A stretch of 64,000 nt of DNA from Acidobacteriota bacterium (GTDB taxonomy: Bacteria > Acidobacteriota > Terriglobia > Terriglobales > Acidobacteriaceae): positions 203,353 through 267,352 of the forward strand of contig QIAM01000006.1 of assembly GCA_003225555.1 (NCBI GenBank), in the 5' to 3' direction. Under the pieces are notes generated by a model that had not been told where the DNA came from, searched no databases, and worked only from the letters and a program-made list of their open reading frames with translations. The position numbers were made by a program, and so were the translations under genes. Within the stretch, counting starts at the first letter, position 1; the number at the start of each line of letters is the position of its first letter. Below are positions 25,735 to 34,449 of this stretch, one piece after another.

Positions 25735-26049
25735 ATGAATACAGTAGAAAAAGTAAAAGCTAGCATCAACGGTTCCCAGCGTGCGACCGCAGATCCTTCC
25801 CAGGAGAATGGCGTGGCTGGCGATATGTCGCAAGGCGATCCCAACTTCTCACTCCGCAGCCTTCGGGCCGAAGCGGAAATCTATGCCATCAGCCGTACGC
25901 TCGAATATACCGGCTGGAACCGCAGACGGGCAGCCAAGTTGCTGTCGATCAGCTATCGCGGAATCCTGTACAAGATCCGCCAGCACAACCTGACTCCCAC
26001 TTCCGGAAGGCAAGTGGCGCCGTTCGGTCAGACCCTGAAGGTCGAATAG
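25735..26049 (+). CDS. Stand-alone Fis-type helix-turn-helix protein
   Basis: The 104-residue protein from ATG 25735 has a disordered N-terminus. Its C-terminal Fis/NtrC-type HTH runs EAEIYAISRTLEYTGWNRRR, then AAKLLSISYRGILYKIRQHNL. There is no AAA+ or receiver domain. Such proteins resemble the DNA-binding tail of NtrC-family activators and commonly accompany acidobacterial exopolysaccharide genes. Here it probably regulates the locus together with the preceding antiterminator. GAGG lies 10 nt before ATG. Confidence 0.75.
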   Translation: MNTVEKVKASINGSQRATADPSQENGVAGDMSQGDPNFSLRSLRAEAEIYAISRTLEYTGWNRRRAAKLLSISYRGILYKIRQHNLTPTSGRQVAPFGQTLKVE

Positions 26050-26206
26050 TTGGTTTGGAAGTTCCCGTTCGCGCCGCCGATGGGGCCGCGCGAAGAATGG
26101 CCTTTCCCGTATCCTCCTCTCCGTCGCACGTTGAAATGCTGCGAAGGCCATGAATCCGAGACGTACCAGAAGAGGCTTACCGCTACAAGAGGGTGGAGGT
26201 TCCGCA

Positions 26207-26935
26207 ATGATCAAGAATCTAATGTTATCGATGCGAGTTCTGTGGGTAGTTCTAGCCGTGTCCGCGTTTTGTGTGGCACAGGGCGACGCTACTGCGGGTC
26301 CGAATAGTTCCGATCACGCTTCTGTCGAGACTGCCAAGACCTCCGGCACTACGCCGCAGTTCCAGAAACGGAGTCCGCGTTACCGGATCGAAGCCGGAGA
26401 CGTGTTCGATCTGTCGTTTGAGCTCAGTCCGGAGTTCAACCAGACCGTCTCGGTGCAGCCGGACGGCTTCGTAACTCTGCGGGGCGTGGGGGACATCAAA
26501 GTTGCCGGCCAGACCGTGCCGGAACTGACTGAGACCCTTCGTCAAGCCTATGGAAGGATCCTGAATAATCCGCTGATCTCGGTTGTATTGAAGGAATTCG
26601 AAAAGCCGTACTTTGTGGCCGATGGTCAGGTCGGAAAGCCCGGAAAATACGAGATGCATGGCAACACGACGCTTACCCAGGCGATTGCGATCGCGGGAGG
26701 ATTCCAGTCCAGCGCCAAGCATTCGCAGGTTGTCCTGTTCCGCCGCGTCGATGATCAGTGGACCGAGGCGAAGCTGGTCGATGTGAAGAAGATGCAAAAA
26801 GACCGGGATTTGCGGGAAGACCCAGTTCTCCACGCCGGCGACATGCTGTTCGTCCCAAAAAATACGATGTCCAAGATTGATCGTTTTATTCCGAACCTGA
26901 GCCTGGGATCGTACCTGCCATTAACGCTCCCCTAA
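26207..26935 (+). CDS. Wza-like polysaccharide export protein
   Basis: From ATG 26207 (GGAGG, 7 nt upstream) the 242-residue protein has a signal peptide (MIKNLMLSMRVLWVVLAVSA). The poly-export domain starts at RYRIEAGDVFDLSFELSPEF. An SLBB domain follows (KPYFVADGQVGKPGKY ... GNTTLTQAIAIAGGF). It should form or gate the outer-membrane pore for polysaccharide export. No lipobox cysteine is at the predicted cleavage site, so it may not be lipidated. It precedes the Wzz-like partner by 83 nt. Confidence 0.88.
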   Translation: MIKNLMLSMRVLWVVLAVSAFCVAQGDATAGPNSSDHASVETAKTSGTTPQFQKRSPRYRIEAGDVFDLSFELSPEFNQTVSVQPDGFVTLRGVGDIKVAGQTVPELTETLRQAYGRILNNPLISVVLKEFEKPYFVADGQVGKPGKYEMHGNTTLTQAIAIAGGFQSSAKHSQVVLFRRVDDQWTEAKLVDVKKMQKDRDLREDPVLHAGDMLFVPKNTMSKIDRFIPNLSLGSYLPLTLP

Positions 26936-27018
26936 TCGCAAGAAACTGCTGCTCCTGTCCGGATGGACCAAGAGATGATGACCGAAGACATGATGACCCA
27001 AGGGATTACGGAGGCAAG

Positions 27019-28611
27019 ATGACTGAATCAATGAATGGCAACGGTAACGGGAGCGGTTCGTTCTCGTTTACCGCAAGGGACGTGGTTGCGATCGGATTTC
27101 GCCACCAGAGGGTGATGGTGCTGTGCTTTCTCGGTGTTGTTCTCGGCGTGGGCCTATCCGCCCTATTACTACCCTCAAAATACCGCGCCGAGACCAAGCT
27201 CCTGGTAAAGCGCGAACGTGTCGATCCCGTCATCACTCCAGAACAGAACGCTCCCATGGTGTTTCACGATACGGTCGGCGAGGAGGAGATCAACTCCGAA
27301 GTCGAGTTGATCCAGAGCCAGGATGTGCTGCACAAAGTCGTCACGACTTGCGGCCTCGACAAGAAAAGTTTTCTGTCGGGCTTGATGCACCCGGGCGAAA
27401 CGCCGGAGAACCGGACGGATCGAGCCATCCTGCGATTACGCTCCGACCTGCAATTGGAGGTAATCAAGAAGACCAACGTCATCAGCATCGCCTATGAATC
27501 CCACAAGCCGCATCTGGCGCAGCAGGTTCTGAAAACGCTGGATGAAGCCTACCTCCAGAAGCACCTGGATGTGCACCATCCGACAGGCCAATTTGCGTTC
27601 TTCGACCAGGAAGCAGAGCAGTACAAGAAGGACATGATGGCCGCCGAAGCCCAGCTCAATCAATTTGCCCAACAGCAGGGCGGCGTAGCGCCGACAACCC
27701 AGCGGGACCTGACGCTGCAAAAGCTAGCCGACTTCAACAGCGTTCTGGAGACCACCCGCGCGTCGATTGCTGAAACTCAGAAGCGCATTGCGGACCTCGA
27801 AGGCCAGTCCAATTCCACTCCCTCCCGCCTGACTACTCAAATGAAGTCAGGGGACAACGCCCAGGTCCTGCAGAACCTGAAAGCAACCTTGCTTACGCTT
27901 GAGATGAAGCGCACCGAGCTGTTGACGAAGTATCAGCCCACTTACCCTCTGGTTCAGGAAGTGGACAAGCAGATAACCGATACCCGTGCTGCACTCGTTA
28001 AAGAAGAGACGTCACCGGTTCGTGAAGAGGTCACCGATCAAAATCCGACGTACGCATGGGTTAGTTCGGAACTGGCCAAGGCGAAGGCAGACCTGAGCGG
28101 CTTTCAGGCCCGGCAGACCGCGCTTCAGGCAATCGTGAACGTTTACATGGCGCAGGCGCGCAAGTTGGACGAGCAGGGAATCATGCAAGGCGACTTGATG
28201 CGCACCGCCAAGGCGAACGAAGCCAATTACATGCTGTACACGAAGAAGAAGGAAGAGGCTCGGATTGCCGACGCCCTCGACCGCACACGCATTTTGAATG
28301 TGTCGATTGCTCAGAACCCGACGATCCCCAGCTTGCCGACCCGGTCTCCCTGGATTTTCGGTTTGGTGGCTTGCCTTCTGGCATCGGCGGTGAGCCTGGG
28401 AGTAGTATTCGCCCTCGACTATGCGGACCAGTCGTTCCGCACGCCCTCGGAAGTGCTCTCTGAGTTGAGGATTCCGGTGCTGGCGGCGGTCCCTGTCCAC
28501 CGAAATGGACATAACGTTTTGCACGCTGGCGACAACGGAAATAGTATTGGTGTCGAGGTTCGCTACGACGTCACCGATAAGAGCGATTCCATCAGCCGGG
28601 AGCAAAGGTAG
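27019..28611 (+). CDS. Wzz/GumC-type chain-length determinant (PCP family)
   Basis: The 530-residue inner-membrane protein has a membrane helix near residues 34-54, then the Wzz domain (YRAETKLLVKRERVDPV). A long coiled-coil periplasmic region follows (about 180-400). The second helix is near 435-460, preceded by the Pro-rich PSLPTRSPWIFG motif of polysaccharide co-polymerases. It ends shortly after with a short cytoplasmic tail and no fused kinase; the CpsD-like protein is separate at 29748. It is expected to control chain length with the Wza-like and Wzy-like proteins. Confidence 0.88.
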   Translation: MTESMNGNGNGSGSFSFTARDVVAIGFRHQRVMVLCFLGVVLGVGLSALLLPSKYRAETKLLVKRERVDPVITPEQNAPMVFHDTVGEEEINSEVELIQSQDVLHKVVTTCGLDKKSFLSGLMHPGETPENRTDRAILRLRSDLQLEVIKKTNVISIAYESHKPHLAQQVLKTLDEAYLQKHLDVHHPTGQFAFFDQEAEQYKKDMMAAEAQLNQFAQQQGGVAPTTQRDLTLQKLADFNSVLETTRASIAETQKRIADLEGQSNSTPSRLTTQMKSGDNAQVLQNLKATLLTLEMKRTELLTKYQPTYPLVQEVDKQITDTRAALVKEETSPVREEVTDQNPTYAWVSSELAKAKADLSGFQARQTALQAIVNVYMAQARKLDEQGIMQGDLMRTAKANEANYMLYTKKKEEARIADALDRTRILNVSIAQNPTIPSLPTRSPWIFGLVACLLASAVSLGVVFALDYADQSFRTPSEVLSELRIPVLAAVPVHRNGHNVLHAGDNGNSIGVEVRYDVTDKSDSISREQR

Positions 28612-28615
28612 ACTT

Positions 28616-29656
28616 ATGTTTCTGGATTTTTTCGGCCTTCGAGAGCAGCCCTTCGGTGTGACTCCGGACCCAAGATATCTTTATCTCAGTCCGGGCCATC
28701 GCGAAGCCCTAGCGTCTCTTTATTACGGGATCGAATCGAATCGCGGGTTCCTGTCGCTGGTGGCGAAGCCGGGGATGGGCAAGACCACCCTGCTCTTCCA
28801 CCTGCTGGCCAAATTCGAGCATTCAGCCCGCACCGCTTTTCTGTTTCAGACTCAGTGTACTTCGCGCGAGTTCATGCGATTTCTGCTGGCGGAGCTTGGT
28901 ATCGAGAGCGATCCGCAGGATTTTGTGCGCATGCACGATCAGTTCAACCGCTGCCTAGTACAGGAAGCGCGGGCCGGCAGGCGTTTCATCGTGGTGATTG
29001 ACGAAGCTCAAAACCTCGATTCATCAGTGCTGGAGACAGTCCGATTGCTTTCCGATTTCGAGACGCCCCAGGCCAAGTTGTTGCAGATTATCCTGGTCGG
29101 ACAGCCCGGTCTGGCGGACAAACTGGCGAGCCCCGCCCTCACTCAACTGCGACAACGTATTACCTCGGTCAGCGGCTTGAGTGCTCTTAGACCCGAAGAG
29201 ACGGAACGTTTCATTCAACATCGCTTGCAGGTCGCGGGGTATAAGGGCGCATCCCTGTTCACGCCCGATGCGGTGGCTTTAATCGCGCAGGTGAGTGAAG
29301 GCATACCGCGTCAGATTAACAATTACTGCTTTCATGCACTCTCGATTGCCTGCGCGATGCGAAAGAAGATAGTTGACGCTGGAATGGTGCGCGAGGCGGC
29401 CAACGATCTGGATATCCATCGTTTTATTTCCGATGTCGGCGGACCGAGAATCGGACGGTCGTCGCCCGGGGCTTCGCGCGATGAGTTCCGCCAGATTGAG
29501 GAGGCGGCCTTAGAAGGTAGAGAATTTTCGAGTGCGGTTTTGGCGTCAGGCAACGGCGGGCAAGACTACTTGAGTCCGTCGGAAGCCATTGAACATATGC
29601 GGGATGTAGCACGGCTCCTGCACAACTGGCGTAAGGGCATGGGGCAGCCCGCCTAA
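28616..29656 (+). CDS. ExeA/PEP-CTERM-locus-type AAA+ ATPase
   Basis: Starting at ATG 28616, just 4 nt after the Wzz-like stop, the 346-residue protein begins MFLDFFGLREQPFGVTPDPR, the signature start of ExeA/GspA-like AAA+ ATPases found in exopolysaccharide loci. Walker A is AKPGMGKTTLL (about residue 47) and Walker B is FIVVIDEAQNL. Sensor and C-terminal lid regions follow (EGIPRQINNYC). The C-terminal 60 residues are a charged extension. It may energise or organise the export complex. An upstream extension of the frame overlaps the preceding gene and is not used. Confidence 0.83.
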   Translation: MFLDFFGLREQPFGVTPDPRYLYLSPGHREALASLYYGIESNRGFLSLVAKPGMGKTTLLFHLLAKFEHSARTAFLFQTQCTSREFMRFLLAELGIESDPQDFVRMHDQFNRCLVQEARAGRRFIVVIDEAQNLDSSVLETVRLLSDFETPQAKLLQIILVGQPGLADKLASPALTQLRQRITSVSGLSALRPEETERFIQHRLQVAGYKGASLFTPDAVALIAQVSEGIPRQINNYCFHALSIACAMRKKIVDAGMVREAANDLDIHRFISDVGGPRIGRSSPGASRDEFRQIEEAALEGREFSSAVLASGNGGQDYLSPSEAIEHMRDVARLLHNWRKGMGQPA

Positions 29657-29747
29657 TAAACTTGGTTCCGATTTCACCAAAGACAAACATTCAACTCCGT
29701 AGCGTGAAGGACAACAGAAACGAACAGCGGGGCAGTATCACAATCCT

Positions 29748-30506
29748 ATGAGCAGAAATTTTGAACTGATGCAGAACCTGGGCAAGGAACGCGAAGTGTT
29801 CCAAGTCGCCACCGAACCCCTTGCCATTCCGGAACCTCCGGCTCCCATGGAACTGCAGCCGCTGCAGCTGAAAATGGAGGAGGCTCAGCGGGACGAGATT
29901 TTCAAGCTTGTGCAACGTGTGTTCCTGGTGCCCGGTGGCGAGAAATCGCGCCTGGTTGTGGTCTCAGGTATGGAACCGGGCAATGGCTGCAGCTGGATTT
30001 GCGCCCGGATGGCCGAAGTGCTGGCCGCTCAAGTTTCAGCCTCGGTTTGCGTGGTCGATGCGAACCTGCGATCTCCCGGCCTGCACCGCGAATTCGGAAC
30101 ATCCAATCACTATGGGCTTACCGATGCGCTTCAAGTCTCCGAACCTGTACGCGGGTTCGTCAGTCAATTGTCTCGTCCCAACCTCTGGCTGCTGAGTTGC
30201 GGCGCGGAAAAAGAAGGGGCGCGCGCATTGCTTGGCTCCGACCGCATGCGATCGTTGCTGCCGGAATTGCAGCGAGAGTTCGACTACGTTTTGATCGATG
30301 CACCGCCAATCGGCACCGGCGACGATAGCATCATGCTGGCCCGGAATGCGGAGGGTGTTGTGCTGGTTCTCCGGGCGAATTCATCTCGGCGTGAAGCGGC
30401 ACGCAAAGCGGTGCGGGATCTCGAGGCTGCCAACGTCCGTGTTCTGGGCGCTGTGCTCAATCACCGAACCTTCCCGGTTCCCGAATCCATCTACAGGAAG
30501 CTGTAA
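29748..30506 (+). CDS. CpsD/Wzc-kinase-like protein with degenerate P-loop
   Basis: The 252-residue protein has the fold of bacterial tyrosine kinases of polysaccharide loci. Walker A' is CVVDANLRSPGL (101-112) and Walker B is YVLIDAPPIG. The Walker A site reads GMEPGNGCS (74-82): the invariant lysine is replaced by cysteine. The C-terminal tyrosine cluster is reduced to a single Tyr (ESIYRKL). It is therefore unlikely to be an ordinary tyrosine autokinase and may act as a structural partner of the separate Wzz-like protein. It is followed after 2 nt by the acyltransferase gene. Confidence 0.78.
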   Translation: MSRNFELMQNLGKEREVFQVATEPLAIPEPPAPMELQPLQLKMEEAQRDEIFKLVQRVFLVPGGEKSRLVVVSGMEPGNGCSWICARMAEVLAAQVSASVCVVDANLRSPGLHREFGTSNHYGLTDALQVSEPVRGFVSQLSRPNLWLLSCGAEKEGARALLGSDRMRSLLPELQREFDYVLIDAPPIGTGDDSIMLARNAEGVVLVLRANSSRREAARKAVRDLEAANVRVLGAVLNHRTFPVPESIYRKL

Positions 30507-30508
30507 GA

Positions 30509-31156
30509 ATGTTTGAGACTCTGCGAGCAGACATAGACCGGGCGATGCGGGAAACCCGCAACGACCCAGACTGGAAGCCGAGCTTCCGTCAAAAGGTCAA
30601 TGCCACGTTCCGTCACTCGACTTGGCCGGTGATTGCCTATCGTCTTGGGCATTGGACCCTGGGTGTGCGGATTCCGGTGATTGGGCAGCTGCTTCGGATC
30701 GCGGGACTATTTTTCCGCAAATTTGTGGAACTGTTCACCAGCGTGCACATCGACGTGCACGCGAAGATTGGTCCGGGCTTTGTGATCCATTCGGTGTACG
30801 CGATTAATCTGGGCAAGACGACCATAGGTGAAAACTTTACGATTGCGACCGGATGCTTGATTTCTCACGCCTGTCGCGGAATTGGCGACAACGTTTACTT
30901 CGGCGCCGGCGCCAAGTTGGTGGGCGATGCAAAAATCGGCAGCAACGTAGTGATTGCGGCGAACAGCCTGGTACTCACCGATGTTCGCGACAACATGATG
31001 GTCATGGGCGTCCCAGCCCGCATCAAGTTGCCAGGAGGACGGCCACAACGGTTCGTAAAGAAAACCGCGACGGCGACCGCACCCGTGCCGGCAGCGACTT
31101 CGGCAACCGCATCGGCGCCAGAACCCGCGCGTACCCCAGCCTCCGTATCGGCATAA
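30509..31156 (+). CDS. Hexapeptide-repeat O-acetyltransferase (CysE-like)
   Basis: The 215-residue protein has a left-handed beta-helix acyltransferase domain like serine acetyltransferases. The segment IDVHAKIGPGFVIHSVYAIN starts the helix and GDNVYFGAGAKLVGDAKIGS continues it. The N-terminal CysE helices are shortened and include a hydrophobic stretch (IPVIGQLLRIAGLFF). A C-terminal Ala/Pro/Thr tail of about 30 residues is extra. In this context it more likely acetylates a sugar of the polysaccharide than makes O-acetylserine. Confidence 0.75.
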   Translation: MFETLRADIDRAMRETRNDPDWKPSFRQKVNATFRHSTWPVIAYRLGHWTLGVRIPVIGQLLRIAGLFFRKFVELFTSVHIDVHAKIGPGFVIHSVYAINLGKTTIGENFTIATGCLISHACRGIGDNVYFGAGAKLVGDAKIGSNVVIAANSLVLTDVRDNMMVMGVPARIKLPGGRPQRFVKKTATATAPVPAATSATASAPEPARTPASVSA

Positions 31157-31208
31157 GACAAGGCTCAAGGTGCACTTGGGCCAGAAAGAAATCAGGAGAT
31201 AACAAGCC

Positions 31209-32351
31209 TTGGACTTTGCATGGAACGATGAGCAGGCGGCTTTTCGCAAGGAGGTTCTCCGGTTCGCCCGCGAAGAGCTCAAAGATGATGTCATCACACG
31301 CGATCGCAACGAAGAGTTTTCCCGTCCACTGTGGGAGAAATGCGCGAAGTTCGGCATTCAGGGATTGCCCATTCCCACAGAGTATGGCGGCGGCGGCGCT
31401 GACACCCTCACGACGGTGTGCGCGCTCGAAGCACTCGGTTACGGCTGCCAGGACAACGGTCTCCTGTTTTCCATCAATGCGCACATGTGGAGCTCCGAGA
31501 TTCCTATCTGGACGTTCGGAACGGAAGCGCAAAGGCGCAAGTATCTTCCCGGTCTGGTAAGCGGCGGAGTTGGCCTGCATGCCATGACGGAGCCGGGTTC
31601 AGGCTCGGACGCGTACAGCCTCAAGACTCGGGCCGAGCGCAAGGGCAACTGCTACGTACTTAACGGTTCGAAGACATTCAGCAGCAACGCTCCGGACGCC
31701 GACGTCACGATTGTTTTCGCGAACCTTGATCCCAGCCGAGGCCCGAACGGCGTAACCGCGTTTCTGGTGGATAAGGGAACGCCTGGCTTCTCGGTCGGCC
31801 GCAAGCTTCACAAAATGGGATTGCGCACCTCGCCCATGGCAGAGATTGCCTTGCAGGATTGCGAAATTCCAGTGGAGAATCTGCTGGGCAAGGAATTCGG
31901 CGGACAGGCAGTGTTCACCTCATCCATGGAATGGGAGCGCATCTGCATCCTGGCCAGCCATCTGGGGGCGATGCAGCGGATCATGGAAACTTGTGTGAAG
32001 TACGCCAAAGAACGCAAACAGTTTGGCGAGCCCATCGGCAAGTTTCCAGCCATTGCTAACAAGATCGCCGATATGGACGTACGTCTCGAGACCGGCCGCT
32101 TGGCCCTATACAAGGCGGCGTGGCTCAAGAGCCAGGGCAGGCATCCCTTGCGCGAGGCTTCGATCGCCAAGCTGTACGTCAGTGAAGCTTGCGTGAAGAG
32201 CTGTCTTGAGGCGATTCAGCTTCACGGCGGTTACGGTTACATGACCGAGTACGAGTTGGAGCGCGAACTGCGCGACGCCATTGCCGGCACTATTTATTCA
32301 GGAACCTCGGAAGTTCACAGAATGATTATTGCGAACTTCCAGGGCCTCTGA
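31209..32351 (+). CDS. Acyl-CoA dehydrogenase-like, candidate prolyl-PCP oxidase
   Basis: The 380-residue flavoprotein has the acyl-CoA dehydrogenase fold (MTEPGSGSDA, KMGLRTSP, QLHGGYGYM). The usual C-terminal catalytic Glu of medium-chain enzymes is replaced (IYSGTSE). A glutamate is present in EWERICIL (Glu243), the place used by isovaleryl-CoA dehydrogenase and by PigA/PltE-type L-prolyl-carrier dehydrogenases. The next two genes encode a proline-type adenylation enzyme and a free carrier protein, so oxidation of prolyl-S-PCP to pyrrolyl-2-carboxyl-S-PCP is the best inference. Start is a TTG with AGGAG 11 nt upstream. A general acyl-CoA dehydrogenase remains possible. Confidence 0.78.
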   Translation: MDFAWNDEQAAFRKEVLRFAREELKDDVITRDRNEEFSRPLWEKCAKFGIQGLPIPTEYGGGGADTLTTVCALEALGYGCQDNGLLFSINAHMWSSEIPIWTFGTEAQRRKYLPGLVSGGVGLHAMTEPGSGSDAYSLKTRAERKGNCYVLNGSKTFSSNAPDADVTIVFANLDPSRGPNGVTAFLVDKGTPGFSVGRKLHKMGLRTSPMAEIALQDCEIPVENLLGKEFGGQAVFTSSMEWERICILASHLGAMQRIMETCVKYAKERKQFGEPIGKFPAIANKIADMDVRLETGRLALYKAAWLKSQGRHPLREASIAKLYVSEACVKSCLEAIQLHGGYGYMTEYELERELRDAIAGTIYSGTSEVHRMIIANFQGL

Positions 32352-32428
32352 TTTTGCTCCGTTGTCATCCCCCCAGCGTTCCTCGTGATGTGCATCCACA
32401 TTAAATCCAATCGGGTTGGGTTCTGACC

Positions 32429-34042
32429 ATGGCATACGTGTTGCAGCAATTGTTGAGCAAGAGCGCGCGTTTATATCCGGACAAGGCGGCGGTATGGGCT
32501 CGGGGCACAAGCATCACCTATCGCGAACTGGAAGAGCGATCGAACCAGTTGGCGCACCGGTTGCGCAAACAAGGCGTCCAGAAGGGCGATCGCGTCGGCC
32601 TGTTTTTCCCGAAGTGTGTGGAATCGATCATCAGCATGCTGGGCGTGCTGAAGGCGGGCGGAGTTTACGTCCCGCTCGATCCGCAAGCCCCGGCCGACCG
32701 CGTCGGCTATATCATCGGAAACTGTGGCATTCGAGTACTGATCACCAATGGTGAGAAGCGGCATGCGCTCACGCCCGATACGTTGGCCACACTTGAGGGT
32801 TGCATCCTGACGGATGAAACCTCGAATAGCGATGGCATCGTTGCCTGGACATCGCTCTCCGAATTTCCCGCCGCTCATGCGCCCGAAGTCAACCTGATCG
32901 AAACCGACCTGGCGTACATCCTCTACACATCGGGGTCGACCGGAAGACCTAAAGGCGTGATGTTGTCGCACCAGAATGCCCTGACCTTTGTCGAGTGGTG
33001 CGCCGAGACATTCAAAGTCACCAGCGAAGATAGGCTTTCGAACCACGCTCCTTTGCACTTTGATCTTTCGGTCTTCGACATTTACAACACTCTCGAAGCG
33101 GGCGCGACGGTCTACCTCATCACCGAAGAGCTGGCGCTGTTTCCCACCAGTTTGGCGAACTTTATCGAAAGCCAGGCAATCACGATCTGGTATTCGGTGC
33201 CTTCGGCTCTGATGCTGTTGTTGTTGCACGCCCGCATGACGGCGGAGAAGTTGAAGAGCGTGCGCATCATCCTGTTTGCCGGCGAAGTATTTCCCATGAA
33301 GTATCTCCGGCAACTGGCAGAACTGTCGCAGGAAAGCGAACTCTACAACTTGTATGGGCCCACCGAAACCAATGTGTGCACGTACTACAAAGTCGAGCGT
33401 GAGCGCCTGGCAAGTCTGGAAAAGTTGCCCATTGGAATCGCCTGCGCGAACACGGAAGCTTTCGCCGTAGCCACTGATGGTCGATTAGCCGCTGCGGGCG
33501 AGCCCGGGGAGCTGTACGTTCGTGGGCCGGCGGTGACCTACGGGTACTGGGCTGATGCCGAGAAGACGCGGACTATGGTAGTGCCCAATCATTTCCAGCA
33601 TCACTTTGAAGAAAAGATGTATCGCACCGGCGACATCGTGACGGTGGGAGATGATGGCAACTTTTACTTTCAGGGCCGTCGCGACAGCATGATCAAGAGT
33701 CGCGGCTATCGCATTGAACTGGGTGAGATTGAGAGCGCCTTGCTGAGCCATCCCGGAGTTCGGGAAGCCGCCGTGTTCGCCGTTCCAGATGAGGTCATCG
33801 GGAACCGGATCCGCGCCGTGGTCTCCGCTCACGTTCCGGATTCACTCACCGCACTGGAGTTGCAGCAGTACTGCTCAACTCGAGTTCCGAAATACATGAT
33901 TCCGGAAGTCATCGATCTTTGCGATGAATTACCCAAGACCTCGACTGGAAAGATTGATCGAGTCCGGCTGGCGCAGCAGGCGGTCGCAGCCCGCCAGGTG
34001 CCCAGCACGGCAGGACAACAGAGTTTGCAGTCGGTTTCGTAG
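32429..34042 (+). CDS. Stand-alone adenylation enzyme with proline-type pocket
   Basis: This 537-residue protein is a free A domain without carrier or condensation domain. Core motifs: YILYTSGSTGRPKGV (164-178), FDLSVFDIY, YGPTETNVC, YRTGD, and the A10 lysine in PKTSTGKIDR. Aligning by eye to GrsA, the specificity residues are D212, L213, F216, Y255, L282, A284, L308, V316, C317 and K. This differs at one position from the DLLYLALVCK code I recall for L-prolyl-AMP ligases such as PltF/PigI. It should load L-proline onto the carrier encoded next. The alignment is manual and needs confirmation. Confidence 0.8.
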   Translation: MAYVLQQLLSKSARLYPDKAAVWARGTSITYRELEERSNQLAHRLRKQGVQKGDRVGLFFPKCVESIISMLGVLKAGGVYVPLDPQAPADRVGYIIGNCGIRVLITNGEKRHALTPDTLATLEGCILTDETSNSDGIVAWTSLSEFPAAHAPEVNLIETDLAYILYTSGSTGRPKGVMLSHQNALTFVEWCAETFKVTSEDRLSNHAPLHFDLSVFDIYNTLEAGATVYLITEELALFPTSLANFIESQAITIWYSVPSALMLLLLHARMTAEKLKSVRIILFAGEVFPMKYLRQLAELSQESELYNLYGPTETNVCTYYKVERERLASLEKLPIGIACANTEAFAVATDGRLAAAGEPGELYVRGPAVTYGYWADAEKTRTMVVPNHFQHHFEEKMYRTGDIVTVGDDGNFYFQGRRDSMIKSRGYRIELGEIESALLSHPGVREAAVFAVPDEVIGNRIRAVVSAHVPDSLTALELQQYCSTRVPKYMIPEVIDLCDELPKTSTGKIDRVRLAQQAVAARQVPSTAGQQSLQSVS

Positions 34043-34072
34043 TAACAAATTCACCTTAGTCTGGAGAGGGAA

Positions 34073-34333
34073 ATGATCGAGTCAGCAGAAGTGAAGGATC
34101 GCATTCGTGAATACGTGCTGGAAGAGTTTGCCAAAACTAAAGGCATCATGCAGATCACAGACCAGGAAGTGTTGACCAAGAATGGAATCATCGATTCCAT
34201 GGGCATTTTCCGCCTGGTGTCGTTCCTGGAAGAAACATTCAATGTCCGCATTGGCGACCAAGAAATCACGCACGACAACCTGGAGAGCGTCGACGCCATC
34301 GAGCGGCTTGTGATCGCCAAGTCGAAGAAGTAG
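34073..34333 (+). CDS. Free peptidyl/acyl carrier protein
   Basis: The 86-residue acidic helical protein has the phosphopantetheine site Ser42 in IIDSMGIFRLV. GGAGAGGG precedes the ATG. It sits 30 nt after the proline-type adenylation gene and is its probable partner, matching the adenylase/carrier/dehydrogenase trio of pyrrole-2-carboxylate pathways. A fatty-acid AcpP is less likely, because the surrounding genes are not lipid genes and the DSL motif is DSM. Confidence 0.82.
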   Translation: MIESAEVKDRIREYVLEEFAKTKGIMQITDQEVLTKNGIIDSMGIFRLVSFLEETFNVRIGDQEITHDNLESVDAIERLVIAKSKK

Positions 34334-34352
34334 TCGCCAGACCCTAGCCGGG

Positions 34353-34377
34353 AGCGGGCACGCGCCACTTTGCCCGC
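34353..34377 (+). terminator. Weak hairpin after the carrier protein gene
   Basis: GCGGGCA and TGCCCGC pair over 7 bp around a 10-nt loop in the 116-nt gap before the glycosylphosphotransferase gene. There is no T-run. It may attenuate rather than end transcription of the long operon. Confidence 0.3.
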
Positions 34378-34449
34378 GTCGGGCTCCAGTTCCTCACCAT
34401 CTCCCCCCATCCCGCACTGGTTCTTGCAAATCTCTTCTCAGGATCTCTT

